A stretch of 64,000 bases of DNA from Prado023 sp963700395 (GTDB lineage Bacteria; Actinomycetota; Actinomycetes; S36-B12; CAIYMF01). Position 1 is the stretch's first letter; each line of letters begins with the position of its first letter. Under the pieces are notes generated by a model that saw only the letters and a program-made list of their open reading frames with translations, ran no database searches and was not told the DNA's origin. Below, one piece after another: positions 25,915 to 34,533 of the stretch. The DNA is taken from the NCBI GenBank assembly GCA_963700395.1, contig CAVOXI010000001.1, positions 992,001 through 1,056,000 on the forward strand. Direction: 5' to 3'. The position numbers were made by a program, and so were the translations under genes.

Positions 25915-26765
25915 AGCGTGCCCTCCGGGTAGCGGTCGGACTCCCAGTATCGCTCTCCCTCACGGGAGATGCGGTCGGTCTCGATCGATCCGACCTGGCC
26001 CTTGGCCCTCAGCTCGGCCATGTGCCGGTCGTACTCGGCGCGCTCCACGACCTTGACGGTGAACAGCATCCGGGAGTGGTCCACGCCGCACAGCTCGGCA
26101 CATCGACCGGCGAACGTGCCCACCTTGTTCGGGGTGACCTCGAACTTGTTGAGCCGGTCGGGGAACACGTCCATCTTCATCAGGAACGCGGGGATCCAGA
26201 AGGAGTGGACGACGTCCGGGCTCTGCAGCTCGAAGACGACCGACTCGTTCACGGGGAGGTACAGGGTGGGCATGTCCTCGACCTCGGCGGTGCCGACGTC
26301 GTAGACGTCGTCCTCGACGTAGTTGAACGCCCAGCTCCAGCGGAACCCGACGACTCCCACGGTGTTGTCGGGGTTGGCCGACACCTTGGTCAGCTCCATC
26401 TGGTCGCGGGCGGTGAAGAAGAACATGCCCAGGATCATGACCAGCGGCACGATCGTGTACATGACCTCGAGCGGGATGTTGTAGCGCATCTGCTTGGGCG
26501 CCGGATCCCCGTCCTTGTGCCGGAAGCGGATGGCCGCGTACAGGATCAGCCCGCCGGTCAGGAGGCCGACGATCGCCACGGCGACCCAGGCCCCGAACCA
26601 GAGGCTCTCGATGATCGGTGTCTGCTCGGTGGCGCCGTCAGGGGCGTTCAGGGACAGCGCCTCCTGCGCGCTGCACCCTGACGCCAGCAGGGCGATGGCT
26701 GCGGCTCCTGCCCCGGCCCCCCACCGGCGCATCGACCGGGAACGGTCGGTGCGATCTGCTACCAC
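25911..26765 (-). CDS. ctaC: Cytochrome c oxidase subunit II (CuA lipoprotein)
   Basis: Carries the CuA centre that receives electrons from cytochrome c. An N-terminal lipoprotein signal (GAGAGAAAIALLASGCSAQ, lipobox LASGC) is followed by two transmembrane helices and a cupredoxin domain. CuA ligands: H in VVHSFWIPAF, and CAELCGVDHSRM supplying two Cys, Glu, His and Met. I prefer GTG 26765, preceded by a purine-rich gagggg about ten bases upstream, over ATG 26732, which lacks a ribosome-binding site. First gene of ctaC-ctaD-ctaF; its upstream region holds a triple tandem repeat (26781-26818). Confidence 0.94.
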   Translation of the reverse strand: MVADRTDRSRSMRRWGAGAGAAAIALLASGCSAQEALSLNAPDGATEQTPIIESLWFGAWVAVAIVGLLTGGLILYAAIRFRHKDGDPAPKQMRYNIPLEVMYTIVPLVMILGMFFFTARDQMELTKVSANPDNTVGVVGFRWSWAFNYVEDDVYDVGTAEVEDMPTLYLPVNESVVFELQSPDVVHSFWIPAFLMKMDVFPDRLNKFEVTPNKVGTFAGRCAELCGVDHSRMLFTVKVVERAEYDRHMAELRAKGQVGSIETDRISREGERYWESDRYPEGTL

Positions 26766-26780
26766 GTCTGGTGATCCCCT

Positions 26781-26818
26781 CGATTGGTTGGGCGACTGTC
26801 GGGCGATTGGTCGGGCGA
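26781..26818. repeat. Three tandem operator-like repeats upstream of ctaC
   Basis: Units cgattggttgggcga (26781-26795), cgactgtcgggcga (26793-26806) and cgattggtcgggcga (26804-26818) follow each other with an 11-12 base period, about one helical turn. They start 16 bases upstream of the chosen ctaC start on the minus strand and end about 100 bases upstream of the divergent cysteine desulfurase gene. Cooperative binding by a regulator of the oxidase operon is a reasonable inference; no known motif is matched. Confidence 0.55.
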
Positions 26819-26920
26819 ATCCGCGCAGTGCGGGCACACGGCGCCTGGGTCGCTGAACGGGCCGAGACTAGCGCAGGAACCGGCCTGCGTGCCACGGGGG
26901 TCACCGATAGCGTGTACGGC

Positions 26921-28051
26921 ATGTCGCGGTCCTTCGATGCCGCCTCGGGTCTGCCCCTGGGGCCTGAGGCGCGCCGGGCGCTCGACGCCGCCCTGGACCA
27001 CGGCTGGGCCGACCCGAGCCGCCTGCACCGCCACGGAAGGCTCGCCCGGCAGTTGCTGGACGCTGCCCGCACCTCGGTGGCCACCTGCATCGGCGCCCTG
27101 CCCCAGGAGGTGGTGTTCACCGCCTCGGGCACCGACGCCCTGCACGCGGGCCTGCTCGGGCTCGCCCGCGGGCGACGGAAGGTGGGCTCTGGCGTGGTGG
27201 TGAGTGCAGTCGAGCACTCCGCCGTGCTGCGCGCGGCCGACTGGGTGCTGCCCGATGGCGAGCCCACGCTCGTCCCGGTCAACCCTCAGGCTGAGGTGGA
27301 GGTCAAGGCTTTCAAGCGGGCTGTGCGCTCCCCTGGCGTCGCCCTGGCGGCCGTGCAGCACGTGAACCACGAGGTCGGGGCGATCCAGCCACTCGAGCAG
27401 GTGCACGAGGCCGCCCGCGCCGCGGGAGTCCCCCTCCTGGTCGATGCCTGCGCCGCGCTCGGGGCGCTGCCGGCCACCACGCACTGGGACGTGCTCGCGG
27501 GCAGCGCCCACAAGTGGGGTGGCCCCGCCGGGGTCGGGATCCTGGCCGTGCGCACCGGGGTGCGCTGGCGCAGTCCGACGCCGACCGACGAGGCCGGGCG
27601 CTGGGCCGGCTTCCCCAACGTTCCCGGTGCCGTGGCAGCCGCGACCGCCCTCGAGCAGGCAACGGCAGCCCTGGGACAGACATCGGTGCACCGCGCGCGT
27701 CTGCTCACGATCCTGCGCGAGCGCGTGCCCGGCCTCGCACCGGACATCGTCGCGCTTGGCCGGCCGGGCTCCGCCCCGCACATCCTCTGCTTCACGGTCC
27801 TCTACGCCGACGGCGAGGTCCTCGTGCAGGAGCTCGACCGGGCCGGCTTCGCGGTCAGCTCGGGCTCGGCGTGCACGGCGGACCTGCGTCGGCCCAGCCA
27901 CGTCCTGGCCGCGATGGGGGCGATCACGCACGGGAACCTGCGGGTCAGCCTGCCGCCGGATGCCACCGAGGCCGACGTGGCCGGCTTCCTGCAGGCCCTG
28001 CCCCCCGCGGTGGCCGCCGCGCGGGCCTCCGCGGAGCGCGCGAGCACATGA
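26921..28051 (+). CDS. Cysteine desulfurase (NifS/IscS-like, class V aminotransferase)
   Basis: PLP-dependent removal of sulfur from cysteine as an enzyme persulfide. 376 residues. PLP-binding lysine in AGSAHKWGGPAGVG; AVEHSAVL and NHEVGAIQPL are family blocks; catalytic cysteine is in VSSGSACTADLRRPSHVL. ATG 26921 begins MSRSFDAASGLPLGPEARRA, the usual start (D-x-A-x-T/S-x-P). The downstream TusA-like gene overlaps its stop, so the persulfide is probably handed to that protein. Which pathway (thiolation, Mo/W cofactor or Fe-S) is served cannot be told; the A-type carrier at 30083 is nearby but not adjacent. Confidence 0.9.
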   Translation: MSRSFDAASGLPLGPEARRALDAALDHGWADPSRLHRHGRLARQLLDAARTSVATCIGALPQEVVFTASGTDALHAGLLGLARGRRKVGSGVVVSAVEHSAVLRAADWVLPDGEPTLVPVNPQAEVEVKAFKRAVRSPGVALAAVQHVNHEVGAIQPLEQVHEAARAAGVPLLVDACAALGALPATTHWDVLAGSAHKWGGPAGVGILAVRTGVRWRSPTPTDEAGRWAGFPNVPGAVAAATALEQATAALGQTSVHRARLLTILRERVPGLAPDIVALGRPGSAPHILCFTVLYADGEVLVQELDRAGFAVSSGSACTADLRRPSHVLAAMGAITHGNLRVSLPPDATEADVAGFLQALPPAVAAARASAERAST

Positions 28052-28368
28052 CCAGCCCGGATGTCACGGTCGAGGCGCGGGGCGCACTCTGCCCCGTCCC
28101 GATCATCCGCCTGGCTCGCGCGGCTGCGGCGCTGCCGGCCGGAAGCCTCATCGAGCTGCTCACCGACGACCCGGCTGCCGAGTACGACGTCCCCGCGTGG
28201 TGCCGGCTGCGCGGCCACGACCTCGTGGGATCCGAACCCCTGGGGGAGCGCACCCCTGCCCATGGTCCGTCCGGTCCCGCGGGTCCGGAGCCGCACGTCC
28301 CCAACGAGGCGCCCGGTCAGGCGCTGCGCCACCTGATCCGGCTGGCGAGCCCGTCGGAGTCCGCCTGA
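28048..28368 (+). CDS. TusA-like sulfurtransferase
   Basis: A 106-residue sulfur carrier: VEARGALCPVPIIRLARAA contains the CPxPI/L active-site cysteine of TusA/SirA/YedF proteins, and the following beta-alpha segment LIELLTDDPAAEYDVPAWCRLRGH is the family fold. ATG 28048 overlaps the cysteine desulfurase stop (ATGA), a textbook donor-acceptor pair. The C-terminal third is a Gly/Pro-rich extension. Its 3' end overlaps the convergent aat gene by about 52 bases, unusual but both frames look real. Confidence 0.85.
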   Translation: MTSPDVTVEARGALCPVPIIRLARAAAALPAGSLIELLTDDPAAEYDVPAWCRLRGHDLVGSEPLGERTPAHGPSGPAGPEPHVPNEAPGQALRHLIRLASPSESA

Positions 28369-29030
28369 CCGCCCAGCACCGGCCGGCACGCCAGGGCAGC
28401 CGGCAGGGCCGTGAGGTAGGTCGCCCGCGGCACCTCCACGGCGCCCAGTGTGGCCAGGTGCTCCGTGCGCCACTGGACGTCGACGACGCGCCGTGGATCA
28501 CGATCCGCCGCCAGCAGGTCGGCCAGCGCCACGACGGCCACCTTCGACGCGTCAGTGTGCACGTGGAACTTCGATTCCGCCGCGAACAGCCCGCCCACCT
28601 CGACGCCGAAGAGACCCCCGGCCAGGTGACCGTCGGCGTCCCAGACCTCGATGGAGTGCGCCCAGCCCAGCCCGTGCAGGACGCGGTAGGAGCGCTCGTA
28701 CGCGCCCGAGATCCACCCGTGCGGCCGCCGCGGGTCTGCACAGGCCGCCACGACCTCGGGGAACGCCCGGTCGATGCTGACCTGGAACCGGCCCAGGGCC
28801 CTGCGCAGGGACCGCGACACGTGCACCTGACCCGGGAGCAGGACGCCCCTCGGGTCCGGGGACCACCACCCGATCTCCGCGCCGTCCGGCATCGCGAACA
28901 GCCCCGTGCGGTACCCCGCAAGCAGCATCCCGGGCGACAGGTCCGCCCCGAGCGCCACCATCTCCTGCCCCTCGGGCATGTCCCACAGGTCGGGCAGCAC
29001 CCATCGCGGCGGATCAGGCTCGATGGGCAT
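28317..29030 (-). CDS. aat: Leucyl/phenylalanyl-tRNA-protein transferase
   Basis: Transfers Leu or Phe from tRNA to N-terminal Arg/Lys of proteins, creating N-degrons for ClpS/ClpAP. 237 residues with the family blocks MVALGADLSPGMLLAGYRTGLFAM, IGWWSPDPRGVL, WAHSIEVWD...LAGGLFGVEVGGLFAAESKF and VDVQWRTEHLATLGAVEVPR. ATG 29030. It lies 9 bases after the PfkB-type kinase gene on the same strand, probably the same transcript. Confidence 0.93.
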   Translation of the reverse strand: MPIEPDPPRWVLPDLWDMPEGQEMVALGADLSPGMLLAGYRTGLFAMPDGAEIGWWSPDPRGVLLPGQVHVSRSLRRALGRFQVSIDRAFPEVVAACADPRRPHGWISGAYERSYRVLHGLGWAHSIEVWDADGHLAGGLFGVEVGGLFAAESKFHVHTDASKVAVVALADLLAADRDPRRVVDVQWRTEHLATLGAVEVPRATYLTALPAALACRPVLGGQADSDGLASRIRWRSA

Positions 29031-29039
29031 GGTCCCCGG

Positions 29040-30026
29040 TCAGGCCCGGACCAGGCTGATGTGGGCGCCGATCTCGTCAGCGGCCTGGTCGCCGTACGCC
29101 TCCCGGATCCGCAGCAGGAAGGACCTGCGGGCCAGCTCGTACTCCTGGGTCCCGATGCTCTCGATGACGTGCGTGGCCAGCAGGGAGCCCACCTGCGCGC
29201 AGCGCTGCAGCGGGAGGCCCCACGCGAGTCCGGCGAGGAAGCCCGCCCGGAAGGCGTCACCCACGCCCGTGGGGTCGGCCTTGTGCGTCTCCTTGGGCGT
29301 GGGCACGTGGATCATCTCCGCGCCCTTGCGCTCGATGCGGACCCCATTGGGTCCCAGCGTCGTGACCCGGGTGCCGACCCGGTCGAGGATCTCCTCGCTG
29401 CTCCACCCGGTCTTCTGCTCCGTGAGCGCGGCCTCGTACTCGTTCGTGAACAGGTACGCGGCCCCGTCGACGAGCAGCCGGATCTCGTCGCCGTGCATCC
29501 TGGCCAGCTGCTGGGAGGGGTCGGCGGCGAACGGGATGTGCCGGTAGCGGCACTCCTCCGTGTGGCGCATCATCGCCTCGGGATCGTTCGCCCCGATGAC
29601 GACGAGGTCGACCGTGCCCACGCGCTCGACGACCGGTCCCAGCTCGATGTCGCGCGCCTCCTGCATGGCCCCGGCGTAGAACGTCGCGATCTGGTTGGCG
29701 TGCTCGTCGGTCGTGCACACGAAGCGCGCGGTGTGGCGGACCTCGGAGACGTGCACCGACTCGGTGTCGACATTGTGGCGCTGGAGCCACGAGCGGTAGT
29801 CGGCGAAGTCAGGGCCGACCGCGCCGACGAGGATCGGCTTCTCGCCGAGCACGCCCATCCCGAAGGCGATGTTGGCCGCGACCCCGCCGCGGCGGATCTC
29901 GAGCTCGTCGACCAGGAACGACAGGGAGATCTTGTCCAGCTTGTCCAGGACGATGGAGTCGGCGAAACGACCGGGGAACGTCATGAGGTGGTCGGTCGCG
30001 ATCGAGCCGGTGACGACGATGCGCAT
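29040..30026 (-). CDS. PfkB-family carbohydrate/adenosine kinase
   Basis: A 328-residue ribokinase-fold kinase. N-terminal RIVVTGSIATDHLMTFPGRF, the GGVAANIAFGMGVLG substrate-side glycine pair, and the PfkB signature DPTGVGDAFRAGFLAGLAWG with the catalytic aspartate. The close match of MTFPGRFADSI and the lid to mycobacterial adenosine kinase suggests adenosine as substrate, though annotation pipelines usually say carbohydrate kinase. ATG 30026. Follows the A-type Fe-S carrier gene by 57 bases and precedes aat, all on the minus strand. Confidence 0.85.
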   Translation of the reverse strand: MRIVVTGSIATDHLMTFPGRFADSIVLDKLDKISLSFLVDELEIRRGGVAANIAFGMGVLGEKPILVGAVGPDFADYRSWLQRHNVDTESVHVSEVRHTARFVCTTDEHANQIATFYAGAMQEARDIELGPVVERVGTVDLVVIGANDPEAMMRHTEECRYRHIPFAADPSQQLARMHGDEIRLLVDGAAYLFTNEYEAALTEQKTGWSSEEILDRVGTRVTTLGPNGVRIERKGAEMIHVPTPKETHKADPTGVGDAFRAGFLAGLAWGLPLQRCAQVGSLLATHVIESIGTQEYELARRSFLLRIREAYGDQAADEIGAHISLVRA

Positions 30027-30082
30027 GCGCGGGAGACCCCCTGGTCAATGAGTGACGACGGGGGTGACCCTAGCCGGTCAGG

Positions 30083-30448
30083 TCAGTGGAACGAGTCACC
30101 GCACGCGCACGAGCCGGTCGCGTTCGGGTTGTCGATCGTGAAGCCCTGCTTCTCGATCGAGTCCACGAAGTCGATGGTGGCACCGGACAGGTACGGCGCG
30201 CTCATGCGGTCCATGACGACCTCGACACCGCCGAAGTCGCGGCGCACGTCACCGTCGAGCGCACGCTCGTCGAAGAACAGCTGGTAGCGAAGGCCGGAGC
30301 AGCCGCCGGGCTGGACAGCCACTCGCAGCGCGAGGTCGTCGCGGCCCTCCGAGTCGAGCAGGGTGCGCACCTTGTCGGCGGCGACCTCGGTCAGGACGAT
30401 CCCGTCGCTGACGGGGGCGGTGTTCTCGGTCGTGGTCTCGGCGGTCAT
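30083..30448 (-). CDS. erpA: A-type iron-sulfur cluster insertion protein
   Basis: Small Fe-S carrier of the IscA/ErpA/HesB family, 121 residues. Three conserved cysteines are visible: VQPGGCSGLRYQ and the C-terminal TGSCACGDSF pair. It delivers clusters to target apoproteins such as NadA or respiratory enzymes. ATG 30448 (MTAETTTEN) is chosen over the in-frame ATG at 30469, since the longer N-terminus is not conserved-looking. The actinobacterial ErpA name is by family resemblance. Upstream lies the probable glycerate kinase terminator. Confidence 0.9.
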   Translation of the reverse strand: MTAETTTENTAPVSDGIVLTEVAADKVRTLLDSEGRDDLALRVAVQPGGCSGLRYQLFFDERALDGDVRRDFGGVEVVMDRMSAPYLSGATIDFVDSIEKQGFTIDNPNATGSCACGDSFH

Positions 30449-30569
30449 CGGTGCCCTCCTACTGAGCATCGTGGCGGTCTACATCGGGGCCAACGCGAAC
30501 ACGATGTACGGCATTCCCGGTGGACCCATGCTGACACGGATTGCGCAGTTCGACCAACCGTCCCCCATC

Positions 30570-30598
30570 CCCGCGGGCGAGTCGGGTGCTCCCGCGGG
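30570..30598. terminator. Hairpin downstream of the glycerate kinase gene
   Basis: Two copies of the self-complementary octamer cccgcggg, at 30570-30577 and 30591-30598, can pair over a 13-nt loop. It lies just past the stop of the minus-strand glycerate kinase gene (30606) and upstream of the Fe-S carrier gene, so termination is likely. No T-tract. Confidence 0.5.
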
Positions 30599-30605
30599 CC
30601 GCCGC

Positions 30606-31709
30606 TCAGCCCCTGGACCAGGTGCGCGCGGCGCGCGCAGCGGCCCGGGCAACGCCCTCGCCGTGGGACTCACCGGGCTGGGCCGCGGCGGGGAAGGCGG
30701 CGGCCACCCCGGCGGTGATCCACTCGCGGCGGCTCACCTCGACCTGTCCCGCGAGGACGAGCACCGGCAGACCCCACTCGAGTGCAGTCGCTGCCACGCC
30801 GGCCACGACCTTGCCGCGAAGGGACTGCCAGTCGAAGCTGCCCTCGCCCGTGATCACGAGGTCCACGCCGGCCATGAGTGCCGGGAGGTCCGCAGCCTCG
30901 AGCACGGTTCCGATGCCGGGGACGCGGCGGGCGCCCAGCCGGATCAGGGCCGCCCCGAGGCCCCCGCCTGCCCCGGCTCCGAGGGCGACGGCAGCCGACC
31001 GCCCGTCTGCCGTGCGCCCCAGGAGTGAGGCCCAGTGGGTCATGGCTGCTTCCAACTGCTCGACCTGATCAGGGGTCGCGCCCTTCTGGGCCGCGAACCC
31101 CCGGGCCGCTCCCCGGGCGCCGAGCAGCGGCACGTCCACGTCAGTGGCCACCTCGAGGACGCACCCGCCGACGGCATCGAGGGCCGCAGCGAGGTCCAGG
31201 GACCCCAGCCTCGCCAGCAGCGCGCCCCCCTGGTCCATGCCGTCGGGCGGGTCCGAGGTCGCCCCGAGGGCGCGCAGCAGCCCCGCTCCCCCGTCGCACG
31301 TCCCGGTGCCCCCGACACCGACCACGATCCGCGCGGCACCACCGCCCAGCGCGGCGGCAATCAGCTCGCCGACGCCCCGTGAGGTCGTGCGCATCGGGTC
31401 GCGGCGCTCGGCCGGGACCAGGTGCAGACCGGCGGCGCCGGCGGACTCGATCCACGCCGTTGCGTCATCGGTCATCACGTACTCCGCGGTCACCGGGCTG
31501 CCCAGCGGGCCCGTGACCGACAGGGCGTGCTGCACGCCGCCCCGCCCAGCCCGGATGGCGTCGAGGAACCCAGGGCCGCCGTCGGAGAGCGGGCGGAGCA
31601 CGAGCTCGTCCCCGGGCGCGACGCTGGACCACCCCGAGGCCATCGCCTCGGCGGCCTCGGCGGCCGAGAGCGTGCCGGTGAACGAGTCCGGGCAGATCAG
31701 CACCTTCAC
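30606..31709 (-). CDS. glxK: Glycerate kinase (GarK/GlxK family)
   Basis: Phosphorylates glycerate to 2- or 3-phosphoglycerate. 367 residues with family blocks VLICPDSFTGTLSAAEAAEAMA, LSDGGPGFLDAI, the glycine-rich GVGGTGTCDGGAGLLRALG and ITGEGSFDWQSLRGKV (usual GEGxxDxQT/S). GTG 31709 gives VKVLICPDSF, the canonical N-terminus; codons upstream are antisense to the nadA leader. Diverges from nadA. Confidence 0.9.
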   Translation of the reverse strand: MKVLICPDSFTGTLSAAEAAEAMASGWSSVAPGDELVLRPLSDGGPGFLDAIRAGRGGVQHALSVTGPLGSPVTAEYVMTDDATAWIESAGAAGLHLVPAERRDPMRTTSRGVGELIAAALGGGAARIVVGVGGTGTCDGGAGLLRALGATSDPPDGMDQGGALLARLGSLDLAAALDAVGGCVLEVATDVDVPLLGARGAARGFAAQKGATPDQVEQLEAAMTHWASLLGRTADGRSAAVALGAGAGGGLGAALIRLGARRVPGIGTVLEAADLPALMAGVDLVITGEGSFDWQSLRGKVVAGVAATALEWGLPVLVLAGQVEVSRREWITAGVAAAFPAAAQPGESHGEGVARAAARAARTWSRG

Positions 31710-31800
31710 GAGGCGGAAGTCTGGCACCCCTTCTCCGAGGTGGCGGGTGCGGCGCCGTGTGGAACGATGGAGTCCTCCCCGCCACGAGGAAGGTCCCCTG

Positions 31801-33003
31801 ATGACCGACACGGCTGCCTGGACCGAGCCGCAACCGACTGCGCTCGCCCTGCTCCTGCTCGGTCACGGCATGGACCCGGACACCGAGAAGGGCGTCGAGT
31901 GCCCCGGCGTCCTTCCGGCTGCCTCCGACCCCGACCTGGTCGAGCGTGCCCGGCGTGCACGTGATGCGCTGGGATCCCGCGCCTACATCCTTGGTCACCA
32001 CTACCAGCGCGACGAGGTCATCGAGTTCGCCGACGTGACGGGCGACTCCTTCAAGCTCGCGCAGCAGGCGGCCGGCCACCCTGAGGCCGAGTTCATCGTC
32101 TTCTGCGGCGTGCACTTCATGGCCGAGAGCGCCGACATCCTCACCACCGACGACCAGCAGGTGATCCTCCCCGACCTGGCCGCAGGCTGCTCCATGGCGG
32201 ACATGGCGGCGATCGGGCAGGTGGAGGACGCATGGGACAGGTTCATCGAGCTCGGGCTCGACGGGTCGACGATCCCGATCACCTACATGAACTCCACCGC
32301 CGCGATCAAGGCGTTCACGGGCCGCAACGCCGGCACGATCTGCACCTCGAGCAACGCCCGGCAGTCGCTGGAGTGGGCCTTCGGGCAGGGTGAGCGGATC
32401 TTCTTCCTGCCCGACCAGCACCTCGGGCGCAACACCGCCGTGCTCGACCTGGGCCTGAGCCTCGAGGACTGCGTCGTGTACGACCCGCACCGGCCGGGCG
32501 GCGGGCTCAGCGACGAGCAGCTGCGCGCCGCGAAGGTCGTGCTCTGGCGCGGGCACTGCTCGGTGCATGGCCGGTTCACCGAGGCCGTCGTCGACGAGGC
32601 CCGCGCGCGGATCCCGGGCGTCAACATCCTGGTGCATCCCGAGTGTCGCCACGAGGTGGTCCAGAAGGCCGACTACGTGGGCTCCACCGAGTACATCATC
32701 AAGGTCCTCGACGCCGCCGAGCCCGGATCCGCCTGGGCGATCGGCACCGAGCTGAACCTCGTGCGCCGCCTGGCCAATGCGCACCCGGACAAGCAGGTCA
32801 CGTTCCTGGACCGATCGGTCTGCTACTGCTCGACGATGAACCGGATCGACCTGCCGCACCTGGTCTGGGCGCTGGAGAACCTCGCCGCCGGCAACGTGGT
32901 CAACCGGATCGTCGTCGACGAGGACACGTCGCACTGGGCCAGGGTGGCCCTCGACCGGATGCTGGCCCTGCCCGGCGTCGGAGCGACTCCCACGCCGGAC
33001 TGA
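31801..33003 (+). CDS. nadA: Quinolinate synthase A
   Basis: Condenses iminoaspartate with dihydroxyacetone phosphate to quinolinate for NAD synthesis; holds one [4Fe-4S] cluster. 400 residues. The YILGHHYQRDEVIEFADVTG block is diagnostic, and three cluster cysteines are in VFCGVHFMAESAD, HPECRHEVVQ and YCSTMNRIDLPHL. ATG 31801. Unusually, no nadB or nadC follows; the next gene is convergent. As an Fe-S enzyme it is a candidate client of the nearby A-type carrier. Confidence 0.95.
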   Translation: MTDTAAWTEPQPTALALLLLGHGMDPDTEKGVECPGVLPAASDPDLVERARRARDALGSRAYILGHHYQRDEVIEFADVTGDSFKLAQQAAGHPEAEFIVFCGVHFMAESADILTTDDQQVILPDLAAGCSMADMAAIGQVEDAWDRFIELGLDGSTIPITYMNSTAAIKAFTGRNAGTICTSSNARQSLEWAFGQGERIFFLPDQHLGRNTAVLDLGLSLEDCVVYDPHRPGGGLSDEQLRAAKVVLWRGHCSVHGRFTEAVVDEARARIPGVNILVHPECRHEVVQKADYVGSTEYIIKVLDAAEPGSAWAIGTELNLVRRLANAHPDKQVTFLDRSVCYCSTMNRIDLPHLVWALENLAAGNVVNRIVVDEDTSHWARVALDRMLALPGVGATPTPD

Positions 33004-33035
33004 CAGAGCCGACCCGTCCGGGGGCGGCGGCGGGC

Positions 33036-33605
33036 CTACAGCCCGGGGGCACCCCAGATCGGGAACCAGCGGGTCAGGTCCTTCTCGACGGAGAGCTCGT
33101 CGCGCAGGAGATCCCGGATCTGCAGCTCGAGGACGGTGTCGCGCGTCTGGTCACCGGCGGGGGCGAACGGGTAGAACGCGCCCTGCTTGAACAGGTACAC
33201 CATCGCCAGTGGCCGGCCGGCCGGCCCCGAGAACGTCACGGTCGCGCACAGCAGCTGCGGTCCGAAGCCGCTGTCCTGCAGGGACAGGTTCACGGCGTGC
33301 AGGTGGGTCACCAGGGCCCCGACGTCCGGCGGGTCGGTCGCGACGACCAACCACGTGTACCCGTACTGGTCGGCTGAGCTCGACACGGCGGGGTTCCCCG
33401 ACGCGGCGAGCAGGGCCTCGATCTCGGACTGGATCTCGGCGAACGCACGTCCCTCAGGGACCCGGAAGGCGACCGCGCCGGTGCCCGTCGCCTCGAACCC
33501 GAGGCTGGCGGACAGGGTGATCGCCGCCGAGGGCAGCCCGAAGATCGCGTCGAGGTCAGGAAGGGCGGGCTTGCGCCGGCCCATGATCGAGTCGAACAGC
33601 CCCAT
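33036..33605 (-). CDS. pspAB: PspA-associated protein PspAB
   Basis: A 189-residue soluble protein starting MGLFDSIMGRRKPALPDLDAIFGLPSAAITL, the distinctive opening of the actinobacterial PspAB family. The rest (YGYTWLVVATDPPDVG, YLFKQGAFYPFAP) fits this family; biochemical function is unknown but it accompanies PspA. ATG 33605 lies one base from the htpX stop, and the gene is the last of pspA-htpX-pspAB, so it should respond with them to envelope stress. Confidence 0.88.
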   Translation of the reverse strand: MGLFDSIMGRRKPALPDLDAIFGLPSAAITLSASLGFEATGTGAVAFRVPEGRAFAEIQSEIEALLAASGNPAVSSSADQYGYTWLVVATDPPDVGALVTHLHAVNLSLQDSGFGPQLLCATVTFSGPAGRPLAMVYLFKQGAFYPFAPAGDQTRDTVLELQIRDLLRDELSVEKDLTRWFPIWGAPGL

Positions 33606-34505
33606 CTACTGGCCCAGCTGGGCGGAGATGCGCGCGAGCTGCTCCAGGCGCTTCTCCAGGGGCGGGTGCGTCGAGAACAGGGCCGCCATCGACTGCGAGC
33701 TGCCGAACGCGGGGGTGATGAAGAAGGCGTTCATGGACTCCTTGGCGCGCAGGTCGCGGGTCGGGATCGCGCCCATGTCACCGCTGATCTTCTGCAGGGC
33801 GCGTCCCAGCGCGGCCGGTCGGCCGGTCAGCAGCGCCCCGGCGCGGTCGGCGGAGAGCTCCCGGTAGCGCGAGAGCACGCGGACCAACAGGAAGCTGATG
33901 GCGTAGACGACGATCGACACGACCATGATGATCAGGAAGGCGAAGGCGCTGTTGCTGTCGCTGCCGCGCCGGCGGGTCAGGCCACCCCACATCCACGACC
34001 GGGTCAGGAACCCTGCCAGGACCCCCACGAACGAGGCCACCGTCATCACGAGCACGTCCCGGTGCGCGACGTGCGACATCTCGTGGGACAGCACGCCCTC
34101 CAGCTCCTCGGCATCGAGGCGACGCAGCAGCCCGGTCGTGACGCAGACCACCGCGCGCTTCGTGCTGCGGCCAGTGGCGAACGCGTTGGGCATGTCGGTG
34201 TCGGCGATGGCGACCGCGGGCTTGGGCATGTCGGCCAGCGCGCACAGGCGGTCGACGACCGCGTGGAGCTGTGGCGCCTGCTCGGGGGTCACGATCCGGG
34301 CGGACATGGAGAACAGGGCGACGCGGTCGGAGAAGTACCACTGCGCCCAGGCCGAGCCCCCGGCGATGGCCAGCACGAAGAAGGCGTTCATGCCCACGTA
34401 GATCAGCGTGGCCATGAGGACCACGTAGAGCAGGCCGAGGATGAACATCGTTCCGCCCATGCGGGCGGTCAGGCCCCGATCGGGTGCGTACCGGTTGCGC
34501 GCCAT
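33606..34505 (-). CDS. htpX: HtpX zinc metalloprotease
   Basis: Membrane-bound M48 protease that degrades damaged membrane proteins. 299 residues: two N-terminal helices (FILGLLYVVLMATLIYVGM; FFVLAIAGGSAWAQWYF), the zinc site LSHEMSHVAHRD (HExxH), two further helices, and the third zinc ligand Glu in SRYRELSADRAG. ATG 34505 is the start of MARNRYAPDRG. Middle gene of an operon with pspA and pspAB, a lineage-typical membrane-quality module. Confidence 0.94.
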   Translation of the reverse strand: MARNRYAPDRGLTARMGGTMFILGLLYVVLMATLIYVGMNAFFVLAIAGGSAWAQWYFSDRVALFSMSARIVTPEQAPQLHAVVDRLCALADMPKPAVAIADTDMPNAFATGRSTKRAVVCVTTGLLRRLDAEELEGVLSHEMSHVAHRDVLVMTVASFVGVLAGFLTRSWMWGGLTRRRGSDSNSAFAFLIIMVVSIVVYAISFLLVRVLSRYRELSADRAGALLTGRPAALGRALQKISGDMGAIPTRDLRAKESMNAFFITPAFGSSQSMAALFSTHPPLEKRLEQLARISAQLGQ

Positions 34506-34533
34506 GGCGGACCTGCGGACCTCCCCTGCTGCC

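Noticed and set aside
30449..30605. Small gene between the Fe-S carrier and the glycerate kinase genes
   Set aside because: Short open frames there have no ribosome-binding site or recognisable features; the region holds a terminator-like hairpin.
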